Origin: Inia geoffrensis | Lineage: Eukaryota; Chordata; Mammalia; Artiodactyla; Iniidae | Reading direction: 5' to 3' | DNA length: 64,000 nucleotides | Assembly: GCA_036417435.1 (NCBI GenBank) | Contig: CM070902.1 | Location: forward strand, 134,715,886-134,779,885 | Shown here: piece by piece, positions 49,301 to 59,344 of the stretch | How the letters are laid out: every line of letters starts with the position of its first letter | Position numbering within the stretch: position 1 is the stretch's first letter | Program-made: the position numbers and the translations under genes | Notes under the pieces: generated by a model | Databases searched by the model: none | Seen by the model: the letters and a program-made list of their open reading frames with translations, nothing else | What the model was told of the DNA's origin: nothing

Positions 49301-50209
49301 CTAGAGAAGTTCCTTTAGCAGTTGTTGTAAAGCTGGTTTGGCGGTGCTGAACTCTCTCAGCTTTTGCTTGTCTGTAAAGATTTTAATTTCTCCATCAAAT
49401 CTGAATGAGATCTTTGCTGGGTAGAGCAATCGTGGTTGCAGGCTTTTCTCCTTCATCACTTTCAGTGTGTCCCGCCACTCCCTTCCGGCTTGCAGAGTTT
49501 CTGCTGAGAGATCAGCTGTTAGCCTTATGGGGATTCCCTTGTGTGTTATTTGGTTTTTTTTTTCCCTTGCTGCTCTTAATATGCTTTCTTTGTATTTAAT
49601 TTTTGAGAGTTTGATTAATATGTGTCTTGGCATATTTCTCCTTGGGTTTATCCTGTATGGGACTCTCTCTGCTTCCTGGACTTGGTTAACTATTTCCTTT
49701 CCCATATTAGGGAAGTTTTCAACTATAATCTCTTCAAATATTTTCTCAGTCCCTTTCTTTTTCTCTTCATCCTCTGGAACCCCTATAATTCGAATGTTGG
49801 TGCGTTTAATGTTGTCCCAGAGGTCTCTGAGACTGTCCTCAGTTCTTTTCATTCTTTTTTCTTTATTCTGCTCTGCAGTCGTTATTTTCACTATTTTATC
49901 TTCCAGGTCACTTATCCGTTCTTCTGCCTCAGTTATTCTGCTATTGATCCCATCTAGTGTATTTTTCATTTCAGTTATTGTGTTGTTCATCTCTGTTTGT
50001 TTGTTCTTTAGTTCTTCTAGATCTTTGTTAAACATTTCTTGCATCTTCTCCATCCCTGCCTCCATTCTATTTCCGAGATTCTGGATCATCTTTACTATCA
50101 TTATTCTGAACTCTTTTTCAGGTAGACTGCCTATTACCTCTTCATTTGTTAGGTCTGGTGCATTTTTATCTTGCTCCTTCATCTGCTGTGTGTTTTTCTG
50201 TCTTCTCAT
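49301..50209 (-). CDS. L1 ORF1 protein, open reading frame intact
   Basis: A 302-codon frame, uninterrupted from MRRQKNTQQMKEQDKN to the C-terminal QQLLKELL. In the family this protein forms trimers, binds L1 RNA and acts as a nucleic-acid chaperone in the cytoplasmic RNP. The N-terminal third is charged and coiled-coil-like, with heptad-type patterns (MEAGMEKMQEMFNKDLEELK, and ITEAEERISDLEDKI). The central RRM-type part includes NIRIIGVPEDEEKKKG. The C-terminal domain carries PRHILIKLSKIKYKESILRA and RLTADLSAETLQAGREW. The stop is 58 bp before ORF2, the normal L1 order. The start was chosen as the first ATG after the 5' UTR, in line with the other copies. Nothing in the frame marks it as dead; whether it is expressed is unknown. 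Confidence 0.9.
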   Translation of the reverse strand: MRRQKNTQQMKEQDKNAPDLTNEEVIGSLPEKEFRIMIVKMIQNLGNRMEAGMEKMQEMFNKDLEELKNKQTEMNNTITEMKNTLDGINSRITEAEERISDLEDKIVKITTAEQNKEKRMKRTEDSLRDLWDNIKRTNIRIIGVPEDEEKKKGTEKIFEEIIVENFPNMGKEIVNQVQEAERVPYRINPRRNMPRHILIKLSKIKYKESILRAAREKKNQITHKGIPIRLTADLSAETLQAGREWRDTLKVMKEKSLQPRLLYPAKISFRFDGEIKIFTDKQKLREFSTAKPALQQLLKELL

Positions 50210-50744
50210 TTTGCTTATCTTACTGTGTTTGGGGTCTCCTTTTTTTTTGCAGGCTGCAGGTTTGTAGTTCCCGTTGTTTTTGATGTCTGTCTCCAGTGGC
50301 TAAGGTTGGTCTAGTGGGTTGTGTATGTTTCCTGGTCGAGGGGACTAGTGCTTGTCTTCTTGTGGATGAGGCTGGATCTTGTCTCTCTAGTGGGCAGGTC
50401 CACGCCTGGTGGTGTGTTTTGGGGTGTCTCTGGACTTATTATGATTTTAGGCAGCCTCTCTGTTAATGGGTGGGGTTGTGTTTCTGTTTTGCTAGTTGTT
50501 TGGCATAGGTTGTCCAGCACTGTAGCTTGCTGGCCGTTGTGTGAAGCTGGGTGCTGGTGTTAAGGTGGAGATCCCTGGGAGATTTTCACCGTTTGATATT
50601 ATGTGGTGCTGGGAAATCTCTTGTGGACCAGTGTCCTGAAGTTGGCTCTCCCCCCTCAGAGGTAGAGTCCTGATTCCTGGCAGGAGCAGCAAGAACCTTT
50701 CATCCACACAGCTCAGATTAAAAGGGAGAGAAAGTAGAGAGAAT

Positions 50745-50910
50745 TAGTAGAAATAGGAAGATAGAAAGAAAGAAGGAAAGGAGGGAAGGAAGGAAGGAAG
50801 GGAGGAAGGAGAGAGGGAAGGAAGGAAGAAAGAAAGAAGAAGGAAAGAAGGCCCGAAGGAAAGAAAGGAGGGAGGGAGGAAGGGAGGAAGGAAGGAAGGA
50901 GAAAGGACAG
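50745..50910. repeat. GGAA/GAAA-rich simple repeat in the L1 5' UTR
   Basis: Imperfect polypurine tract (gaaggaaggaaggaag and ggagggagg variants), polypyrimidine on the L1 sense strand. It is long enough for triplex (H-DNA) structure in principle. Confidence 0.9.
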
Positions 50911-50938
50911 AAAGTAGATACAGTAAAATAGAATGAAG

Positions 50939-51437
50939 TAAAGTATAATAAAGTTATTGAATTAAAACATAATTATTTAGGGGAAAAAAGAAAAAAAAAA
51001 AGATAGAGGACGGATATAACCTTAGGACAAATGTTGAAAGCCACGCTATACAGACAAAATCTTACACTGAAGCTTACACATACACCCTCACGAAAAGAGG
51101 TAAAGGGGAAAAGATCATAAATCTTGCTTTCAAAGACCACCTCCTCCACTTGGGATGATTCGTTGTATAAAGGGGGGAAGGAAAGAAAGAAAGAGGGAAG
51201 GTAAAGTATAATAAAATTATTAAAATTAATTATTAAGAAAAAAAATTTTTCTTATAGAAAGAAAAGGAAAAAAAAAAAATGGACGGATAGAACCCTAGGA
51301 CAAATGGTGGAAGCAAAGCTATACAGACAAGATCTCAAAGAGAAGCGTACACATACACTTTCACAAAAAGAGGAAAAAGGGGAAAAAATCATAGATCTTG
51401 CATTCGAAGTCCACCACCTCAATTTGGGATGATTCAC
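50939..51437. repeat. 263-bp direct duplication inside the L1 5' UTR
   Basis: The unit begins taaagtataataaa at 50,939 and again at 51,202. Both units then carry a poly-A-rich segment, a ggacggata-to-ccctagg/ccttagg segment, ctatacagacaa, cacatacac and ttgggatgattc, in the same order. The copies are clearly similar but diverged, so the duplication predates this insertion or is old. Confidence 0.85.
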
Positions 51438-51912
51438 TGTCTATTCATGTATTCCACAGAAGCAGGGTACATCAAACTGATTGTGGAGCTTTAATCCGCG
51501 GCTTCTGAGGCTGCTGGGAGAGATTTCCCTTTCACTTCTTTGTTCTCACAGCTCCCAGGGGCTCAGCTTTGGATTTGGCCCTGCCTCTGCGTGTAGGTTG
51601 CTGGAGGGCGTCTGTTTTTCACTCAGACAGGACAGGGTTAAAGGAGCCTCTCACTCGGGGGCTCTGGCGCACACAGGCCGAGGGGAGAGAGGGGCACGGC
51701 GTGCGGGGCGGGCCTGCGGCGGCAGAGGCCGGCATGATGCTGCACCAGCCTGAGGCCCGCCGTGTGTTCTCCCTGGGAAAATGTCACTGGATCCCGGGAA
51801 CCTGGCAGTGGCGGGCTGCGCAGGCTCCCCGGAAGAGGGGTGTAGATATTGACCTGTGCTCGTACACAGGCCCCTTGGTGGCGGCAGCAGCAGCCTTAGC
51901 GTCTCCCGCCCG

Positions 51913-52040
51913 TCTCTGGGGTCCGCGTTTTTAGCCGCGGCTCGCGCCTGTCTCTGAGGTCCGTGCTTTTAGCCGCGGCTCGCGCCCCTCTCTGGGGACT
52001 GCGCTTTCAGCTGCGGCTCGCGCTGGTCTCTGGAATTCCT
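51913..52040. repeat. 38-bp tandem units in the L1 5' UTR
   Basis: Units start with tctctg at 51,913, 51,951, 51,989 and (partial) 52,027, an exact 38-bp period. Each full unit contains agccgcggctcgcgc or a close variant. GC-rich with several CpG per unit. Confidence 0.92.
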
Positions 52041-52675
52041 TAAAGCAGAGCTCTTAAACCCCTCTCCTCGCGCATCAGGAAACAAAGCGGGAAGGAAAAG
52101 TCTCTTGCCTCTTCGGCAGGTGCAGACTTTTCCCCGGACTCCCTCCCGGCTAGCCGTGGTGCACTACCCCCTTCAGGCTATGTTCAAGCCGCCAACCCCA
52201 GTCCTTTCCCTGCGCTCCGTCTGAAACCGAAACCCGAGCTTTAGCTCGCAGCCCCGCCCACCCCGGTGGGTGAGCCGACAAGCCTCTCGGGCTGGTGAGT
52301 GCCGGTCCGCACCGATCCTCTATGCGGGAATCTCTCCGCTTTCCCCTCCGCACTCCTGTTGCTGTGCTCTCCTCTGCGGCTCCGAAGCTCCCTCCTCCGC
52401 CTCCCGCAGTCTCCGCCCGTGAAGGGGCTTCCTCGTGTGTGGAGACTTTTACTCCTTCACAGCTCCCTCCCACTGGTGCAGGTGCCGTTCCTATTCTTTT
52501 GTCTCTGTTTTTTCTTTCTTTCTTTTGCCCTACCCAGGTACGTGGGGAGTTTCTTGCCTTTTAGGAGGTCTGCGGTCTTTTGCCAGCCTTTAGTAGGTGT
52601 TCTGTAAGAGTTGTTCCACGTGTAGATGTATTTCTGGTGTATCTATGGGGAGGAAGGTGATCTCCGCGTCTTACT

Positions 52676-52690
52676 CTTCCGCCATCTTCC
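52676..52690 (-). promoter_or_regulatory. YY1-like site at the L1 5' end
   Basis: On the L1 sense strand the first bases read ggaagatggcgg, which contains the YY1 core AAGATGGCGG. In human L1 a YY1 site at the same place directs start-site choice; the role here is by analogy. The copy ending at 58,400 has a changed version (caagatggtgg), and the copy ending at 22,240 has lost the core. Confidence 0.55.
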
Positions 52691-53091
52691 TGATTTCTTC
52701 TATTTATTTATTTTTAACATCTTTATAGGAGTATAATTGCTTTACATTGTTGTGTTAGTTACTGCTGTATAACAAAGTGAATCAGCTATAAGTATACATA
52801 TATCCCCATATCCCTCCCTCTTGCATCTCCCTTGCACCCTCCCTATCTCACCCATCTAGGTTGTCACAAAGCACCGAGCTGATCTCCCTGTGCTATGTGG
52901 CTGCTTCCCACTAACTATCTACTTTACATTTGGTAGTATATATATGTCAATGCCAATCTTTCACTTTGTCCCAGTTTACCCTTCCCCCTCTCCATGTCAT
53001 CAAGTCCATTCTCTACATCTGCATCTTTATTTCTGCCCTGCCCCTAGGTTCTTCAGAACCATTTTTTTTTTTTTTTTTTTTTTTTAGATTC

Positions 53092-56000
53092 CACATATAT
53101 GTTAGCATATGGTATTTGTTTTCCTCTTTCTGGCTTACTTCATTCTGTATGACAGACTCTAGGTCCACCCAACTCACAACAAATAATTCAATTTCATTTC
53201 TTTTTATGGCTGAGTAATATTCCGTTGTATATATGTGCCACATCTTCTTTATCCATTCATCTGTTGATAGGCATTTAGGTTGCTTCCACATGTCCTGGCT
53301 ATTGTAAATAGTGCTACAGTGAACATTGTGGTACATGACTCTTTTTGAATTATGTTTTTTTCAGGGTATAGGCCCAGGAGTGGGATTGCTAGGTCACATG
53401 GTAGTTCTAGTTTTAGTTTTTTAAGGAACCTCCATACTGTTCTCCATAGTGGCTGTATCAACTTACATTCCCACCAACAGTGCAAGAGGGTTCCCTTTTC
53501 TCCACACCCTCTCCAGCATTTACTGTTTGTAGATTTTTTATGATGACCATTCTGACTGGTGTAGGTGATACCTCATTGTAGTTTTGATTTGTATTTCTCT
53601 AATGATTAGTGATGTTGAGCATCCTTTCATGTATTTGTTGGCAATCTGTATATCTTCTTTGGAGAAATGTCTATTTAGGTCTTGTGCCCATTTTTGGATC
53701 GGGTTGTTTGTTTTTTATGATATTGAGCTGCATGAGCTGTTTGTATATTTTGGAGATTAATCCTTTGTGAGTTGTTCCATTTGCAAATATTTCTTCCCAT
53801 TCGGAGGGTTGTATTTTTGTCTTGCTTCTGGTTTCCTTTGCTGTGCAAAAGCTTTAAGTTTCATTAGGTCTCATTTGTTTATTTTTATTTCCATTTCTGT
53901 AGGAGGTGGGTCAAAAAGGATCTTGCTGTGATTTATGTCATAGAGTGTTCTGCCTATGTTTTCTTCCAGGAGTCTTCTATTGTCTGGCCTTACATTTAGG
54001 TCTTTAATCCATTTTGAGTTTCTTTTTGTGTATGTTGTTAGGGAGTGTTCTAATTTCATTTTTTTACATGTAGCTGCCCAGTTTTCCCAGCACCACTTAT
54101 TGAAGAGCCTGTATTTTCTCCATTTTATATTCTTTCCTCCTTTATCAAAGATAAGGTGACCATATGTGCCTGGGTTTATCTCTGGGCGTTCTATTCTGAT
54201 CCATTGATCTATATTTCTGTTTCTGGGACAGTACCATATTGTCTTGATTACTGTAGCTTTGTTGTATAGTCTGAAGTCCAGGAGCCTGATTCCTCCAGCT
54301 CTGTTTTTCTTTCTCAGAGTTCCCTTGGCTATTCAGGGTCTTTTGTGATTCCATAGAAACTGTGAAATTTTTTGTTCTAGTTCTGTGAAAAATGCCATCA
54401 GTAATTTGATAGGGATTGCATTGAATCAGTAGATTGCTTTGGGCAGTATAGTCATTTTCACAGTACTGATTCTTCCAATCCAAGAACATGGTATATCTTT
54501 CCATCAATTTGTATCATCTTTAATTTCTTTCATTAGTGTAATAGTTTTCTGCATACAGGCCTTTGTCTCCTTAGGTAGGTTTATTCCTAGGTATTTTTTT
54601 CTTTTTCTTTCAGTGGTAAATGGGAATGTTTCCTTAATTTCTGTTTCAAATTTTTCATCATTAGTATATAGGAATGCAAGAGATTTCTGTGCATTAATTT
54701 TGTATCCTGTTACTTTACCAAATTCATTGATTAGCTCTAGTAGTGTTTGGTAGAGTCTTTAGGATTCTCTATGTATAGTATCATAACATCTGCAAACAGT
54801 GACACTTTTATTTTTTCTTTTCCAATTTGTATTCCTTTTATTTCTTTTTCATCTCTGATTGCTGTGGCCAAAACTTCCAGAACTATGTTGAAAAATAGTG
54901 GTGAGAGTAGGCAACCTTCTCTTGTTCCTGATCTTAGAGGAAGTGGTTTCAGTTTTTCACCATTGAGAATGATGTTTGCTGTGGGTTTGTCATATATGGC
55001 CTTTATTACATTGAGGTAAGTTCCCTCTATGCTAACTTTCTGGAGAGTGCTTTTCATAAATTGGTTTTGAATTTTGTTGAAGTTTTCTCTGAATTGATTG
55101 AGATGATCATATGGTTTTTCTCCTTCAGTTTGTTAATATGGTGTATCACACTGATTGATTTGAGTATTTTGAAGAATCCTTGCATTCCTGGAATAAACCT
55201 CACTTGATCATGGTGTATGATCCTTTTAATATGCTGCTGGATTCTGTTTGCTAGTATTTTGTTGAAGATTTTGCATTTTGATTATGCAAAAATCAGGGTG
55301 ATGGTGGCCTTGTAGAATGGGGTTGGGAGTGTTCCTCTCTCTGCTATATTTTGGAAGAGTTTGAGAAGGATAAGTGTTATCTCTTCCCTAAATGTTTGAT
55401 AGAATTCACCTGTGAAGACATCTGGTCCTGGGCTTTTGTTTGTTGGAAGATTTTAAATCACCATTTCAATTTCAGTGCTTGTGATTGGTCTATTTATATT
55501 CTCTATTTCTTCCTCATTCAGTCTCAGAAGGTTGTGCTTTTCTAATAATTTGTCCATTTCTTGCAGGTTGTCCATTTTATTGGCATATAGTTGCCTGTAG
55601 TAATCTCTCATGATCCTTTATATTTCTGCAGTGGTAGTTGTTACTTCTCCTTTTTCATTTCTAATTCTATTGTTTTGAGTCTTCTCCCTTTTTTCTTGAT
55701 GAGTCTGGCAATTTTGTTTATCTTCTCAAAGAACCAGCTTTTAGGTTTATGGATCTTCGCTATCATTTCCTTCATTTCTTTTTATTTCTGATATGATTTA
55801 TGATATCTTTTCTTCTGCTAACTTTCAGGTTTTTCTGTTCTTCTTTCTCTAATTGCTTTAGGTGTAAGATAGGTTGTTTATTTGAGATTTTTCTTGTTTC
55901 TTGAGGTAGGATTGTATTGCTATATACTTCCCTCTTACAAGTGCTTTTGCTGCATCCCATAGGCTTTGCGTTGTTGTGTTTTCATTGTCATTTGTTTCTA

Positions 56001-56815
56001 AGTACTTTTTTATTTCCTCTTTGATTTCTTCAGTGGTCTCTCAGTTATTTAGTAGTGTATTGTTTAGCCTCCATGTGTTTGTTTTTTTTTTTAGTTTTTT
56101 TCCTGTAATTGATATGTAGTCTCATAGCATTGTGGCCGGAAAGCATACTTGATATGATTTCAATTTTCTTAACTTTACCAAGGCTTGATTTGTGACCTAA
56201 GATATGATCTATCCTGGAGAATGTTCCATGGGCACTTGAGAAGAAAGTGCATTGGACTGTTTTTGGATAGAATGTCCTATAAATATCAATTAAGTTCATC
56301 TTTTTTAATGTGTCATTTAGAGCTTGTGTTTCCTTATTTATTTTCAGTTTGGATGATCTGTCCATTGGTGAAAGTGGGGTTTTAAAGTCCCCTACTATGT
56401 TTGTGTTACTGGCGATTACCCCTTTTATGGCTTTTAGCATTTGCCTTGTGTGTTGACGTGCTCCTATGTTTGGTGCATAAATAATTACAATTGTTATATC
56501 TTCTTCTTAGATTCATCCCTTGATCAATTATGTAGTGTCCTTCTTTGTCTCTTGTAACAGTCTTTATTTTAAAATCTATTTTGTCTGATATGAGAATTGC
56601 TACTCCATCTTTCTTTTGATTTCCATTTGCATGGAATATCTTTTTCCATCCTCTCACTTTCAGTCTGTATGTGTTCCTAGGTCTGAAGTGGGTCTCTTGT
56701 AGACAGCATACATATTTGTCTTGTTTTGTAATCATTCAGCCAGTCTATGTCTTTTGGTAGGAGCATTTAATCCATTTACATTTAAGGTAGTTATCGATAT
56801 GTATGTTCCTATTAC
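53092..56815 (-). pseudogene. L1 ORF2, decayed (copy 4)
   Basis: Many frame breaks. Recognisable fragments are [19 protein letters not shown] and [20 protein letters not shown] of the endonuclease, SGHNAMRLHI (SDH changed to SGH), [14 protein letters not shown] and [12 protein letters not shown]. In the last of these the reverse transcriptase FADD has become FADV. The expected start ATG is lost (ttgtaatagg). No functional protein. Confidence 0.9.
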
Positions 56816-56859
56816 AATTTTCTTAATTGTTTTGGCTTTGCTATTGTAGGTATTTTCCC

Positions 56860-57757
56860 TCTCTTGAGTTTCCTGCCTAGAGAAGTTCCTTTAGCATTTG
56901 TTGTAATGCTGATTTGTTGGTGCTGAATTCTCTTAGCTTTTGTTTGTCTGTAAATATTTTGATTTCTCTGTTGAATCTGAATGAGATCCTTGCTGGGTAG
57001 AGTAATCCTTCTTGTAGGTTTTTCCCTTTCATCACTTTAAATATGTCCTGCCACTCCCTTCTGGCTTGCAGAGTTTCTGCTGAAAGATGAGCTCTTAACC
57101 TTAAGAGGATTCCCTTGTATGTTATTAGTTGTTTTTCCCTTGCTGCTTTTAATGTTTTTCTTTGTATTTCATTTTTGATAGTTTGATTAATATGTGTCTT
57201 GGAGTGTTTCTCCTTGGATTTATCCTGTTTGGGACTCTCTGTACTTCCTGGACTATTTCCATTCCCATACTAGGGAAGTTTTCAACTAGAATCTCTTCAA
57301 ATATTTTCTCAGTCCCTTTCTTTTTCTCTTCTTCTTCTGGGACTCCTATAATTTGAATGTTGGTGCATTTAATGTTGTCCCAGACGTCTCTGAGACTGTC
57401 CTCAATTCTTCTCATTCTATTTTCTTTATTCTGCTCTGCGGTAATTATTTCCACTATTTTATCTTCCAGGTCATTTATCCATTCTTCTGCCTCAGTTATT
57501 CTGCTATTGATTACTTCTAGAGAATTTTTAATTTTATTTATTGTGTTGTTCATCATTGTTTGTTTGCTTTTTAGTTCTTGCATGTCCTTGTTAAACATTT
57601 CTTGTATTTTCTCCATTCTATTTCCAAGATTCTGGAACATCTTTACTGTCATTATCCTGAATTCTTTTTCAGGTAGACTGCCTATTTCCTCTTTATTTGT
57701 TTGGTCTCATGGGTTTTTACCTTCCTCCTTCATCTGCTGTGTATTTCTCTGTCTTCC
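56860..57757 (-). pseudogene. L1 ORF1, decayed (copy 4)
   Basis: A 167-codon open part at 57,149-57,652 holds the coiled-coil (EMFNKDMQELKSKQ, SLEVINSRITEAEEWINDLE) and the RRM-type NIQIIGVPEEEEKKKGTEKI. The N-terminal ATG position has changed (aaactaggaagac), and the C-terminal part is shifted out of frame. Confidence 0.87.
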
Positions 57758-58400
57758 TAGTTTGCTTAACTTACTGTGTTTGGGGTCTCCTTTTCACAGG
57801 CTGCAGGTTCGTAGTCCTGTTGTTTTTGGTGTCTGCCCCCAGTGGCACAGGTTGTTTCAGTGTGTTGTGTAGGCTTCCTGGTGGAGTGGACTGGTGCCTG
57901 TGCTCTGGTTTATGAGGCTGGGTCTTGTATTTCTGGTGGGCTGGACTGTGTCTGGTGATGTGTTTGGGGATGTCTGTGAACTTATTATGATTTTAGGCAA
58001 CCTCTCTGCAGATGGGTGGGGTTGTGTTCCTGTCTTGCTAGTTGTTTGGCATGGGGTGTCCAGCACTGGAGCTTTCTGGTTGTTGAGTTGAGCTGAGTCT
58101 TAGTATTGAGATGAAGATCTCTGGGAGAGCTCTCGCCAGCTGATATTAGGTGGGGCCGGGAGGCCTCTGGTGGCCCAGTGTCCTGTATCTGGCTCTCCCA
58201 CCTCACACGCTCAGGCCTGCCACCAGGCTGGAGCACCAAGACCCTGTCAGCCAAGCGGCTTTTGGGAAGTCTCAGGTCTTCTGCCAGCATTCAGTAGGTG
58301 TTTTGTAGGAGTTGTTCCACATGTTGATGTAGTTTTAATGTATTTGTGGGGAGAAAGGTGATTTCCACATCTTACTCCTCCACCATCTTGAAGGTCTGCC

Positions 58401-58980
58401 CTATCATTTATTTTAGAAAAAGAAGTGAGGCTTTATTTTAAGCCATTCAACCAATATTAGACTTAGGCAATTGGTGAGACTTTCACTCTTCCTTGCCAGC
58501 CATGTTTCATATCTGCATTCCTTCTCACTTCGTTCCGTCAAATATTTAATTTAAACCAACCACCTGACATAAGAGTTGTATGTATGGATTTTAAAAAGAA
58601 TTTTTCACTTAACATATTTTAATTTTTGACATTGTTTTCCATTCTCCAATATAATTTAAAATAGTGTTAGTCCATTCAATAAATATGCCACTATTTAATC
58701 TTAAGTAGTTGGACATTTCCCCCATTGTTCACTGCTATAATAGCATTGAAATAGATATTCCTGTAGATAAAACAATTGAACATATTCATGATAATTTCCT
58801 TAGGTGAAATTCTTGGATATGGAATTATCATATCAAAAGTATGTACATCTTAAATCTACTTATACATGTTGCCAAATATTATTATGTGAGGATGCATATT
58901 TCTTCTTACCCCCTACAAAACTGGGTGTTATAAAAATTCTCTGCATTAATAAGTTTTTTTCCGGATATTGTTATCTGTTT
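58401..58980 (-). repeat. Spacer between L1 copies; probable old L1M-type fragment
   Basis: Positions 58,560-58,970 read as a diverged reversed L1M-type piece (caataaatatgccactattt, ttaggtgaaattcttggata, tgttgccaaatattattatg). Positions 58,401-58,560 show no recognisable feature. No gene. Confidence 0.5.
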
Positions 58981-59344
58981 TTTTAAAATCTTTATTGAAG
59001 TATAATTGCTTTACAATGGTGTGTTAGTTTCTGCTTTATAACAAAGTGAATCAGTTATACATGTACATATTTTCCCATATCTCTTCCCTCTTGTGTCTCC
59101 CTCCCTCCCACCCTCCCTGTCCCACCCCTCTAGGTGGTCAAAAACCACCGAGCTGATCTCCCTGTGCTATGTGGTTGCTTCCCACTAGCTTTCTATTTTA
59201 CATTTGGTAGTGTATATATGTCCATGCCACTCTCTCACTTTGTCACAGCTTCCCCTTCCCCTTCCCAATATACTCAAGTCCATTCTCTAGTAGGTCTGTG
59301 TCTTTATTTCCATCTTACCCCTAGGTTCTTCATGAACTTTTTTT

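Larger units (their letters stand above)
45019..52690 (-). mobile_element. Full-length, well-preserved L1 element (copy 3)
   Basis: Starts on the left with a (TTTA)n tail at 45,020-45,058 and the reversed 3' end aacatctttattgtgttaaa. It ends on the right with the reversed 5' terminus gcgtcttactcttccgccat near 52,690. Total length is about 7.65 kb: 3' UTR, ORF2 (45,424-49,242), 58-bp spacer, ORF1 (49,301-50,209) and a 5' UTR of about 2.5 kb. Both reading frames span their full length without frameshift, and CpG sites survive in the 5' UTR. It is clearly the youngest L1 here, although ORF2 carries three stop codons, so it cannot mobilise on its own. ORF1 and the promoter may still be expressible. 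Confidence 0.95.
50210..52690 (-). promoter_or_regulatory. L1 5' UTR / internal promoter region, CpG-rich
   Basis: About 2.5 kb upstream of ORF1. The distal part (51,640-52,420) is GC-rich with dense retained CpG, for example gcacggcgtgcggggcgggc and agccgcggctcgcgc, and looks like a CpG island. The proximal part is purine/pyrimidine-biased with tandem repeats. L1 promoters are internal and lie in this region; activity here is inferred. Confidence 0.75.
52691..58400 (-). mobile_element. L1 element (copy 4) with a shortened 5' UTR, decayed
   Basis: The 3' end lies at 52,700-52,735 with a TTTA-type tail and aacatctttataggagtata. Reading right to left, its 5' end is caccatcttgaaggtctgcc near 58,400. 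About 5.7 kb: 3' UTR, ORF2, ORF1 and a 5' UTR of only about 0.6 kb. Relative to the copy at 45,019, the 5' UTR lacks about 1.9 kb (the counterpart of 50,700-52,560). ORFs are broken at many places. A T run at 53,062-53,085 has expanded. Confidence 0.9.

Noticed and set aside
49467..50267. 266-codon plus-strand open frame with many hydrophobic residues, resembling a membrane protein
   Set aside because: It is the exact antisense of the intact L1 ORF1. The hydrophobic look comes from reading Lys/Glu codons backwards.
51481..51934. GC-rich overlapping open frames (up to 121 codons) that look like a CpG-island gene start
   Set aside because: The region aligns with the 5' UTR of the L1 copy at 13,927 and sits in L1 order upstream of ORF1.
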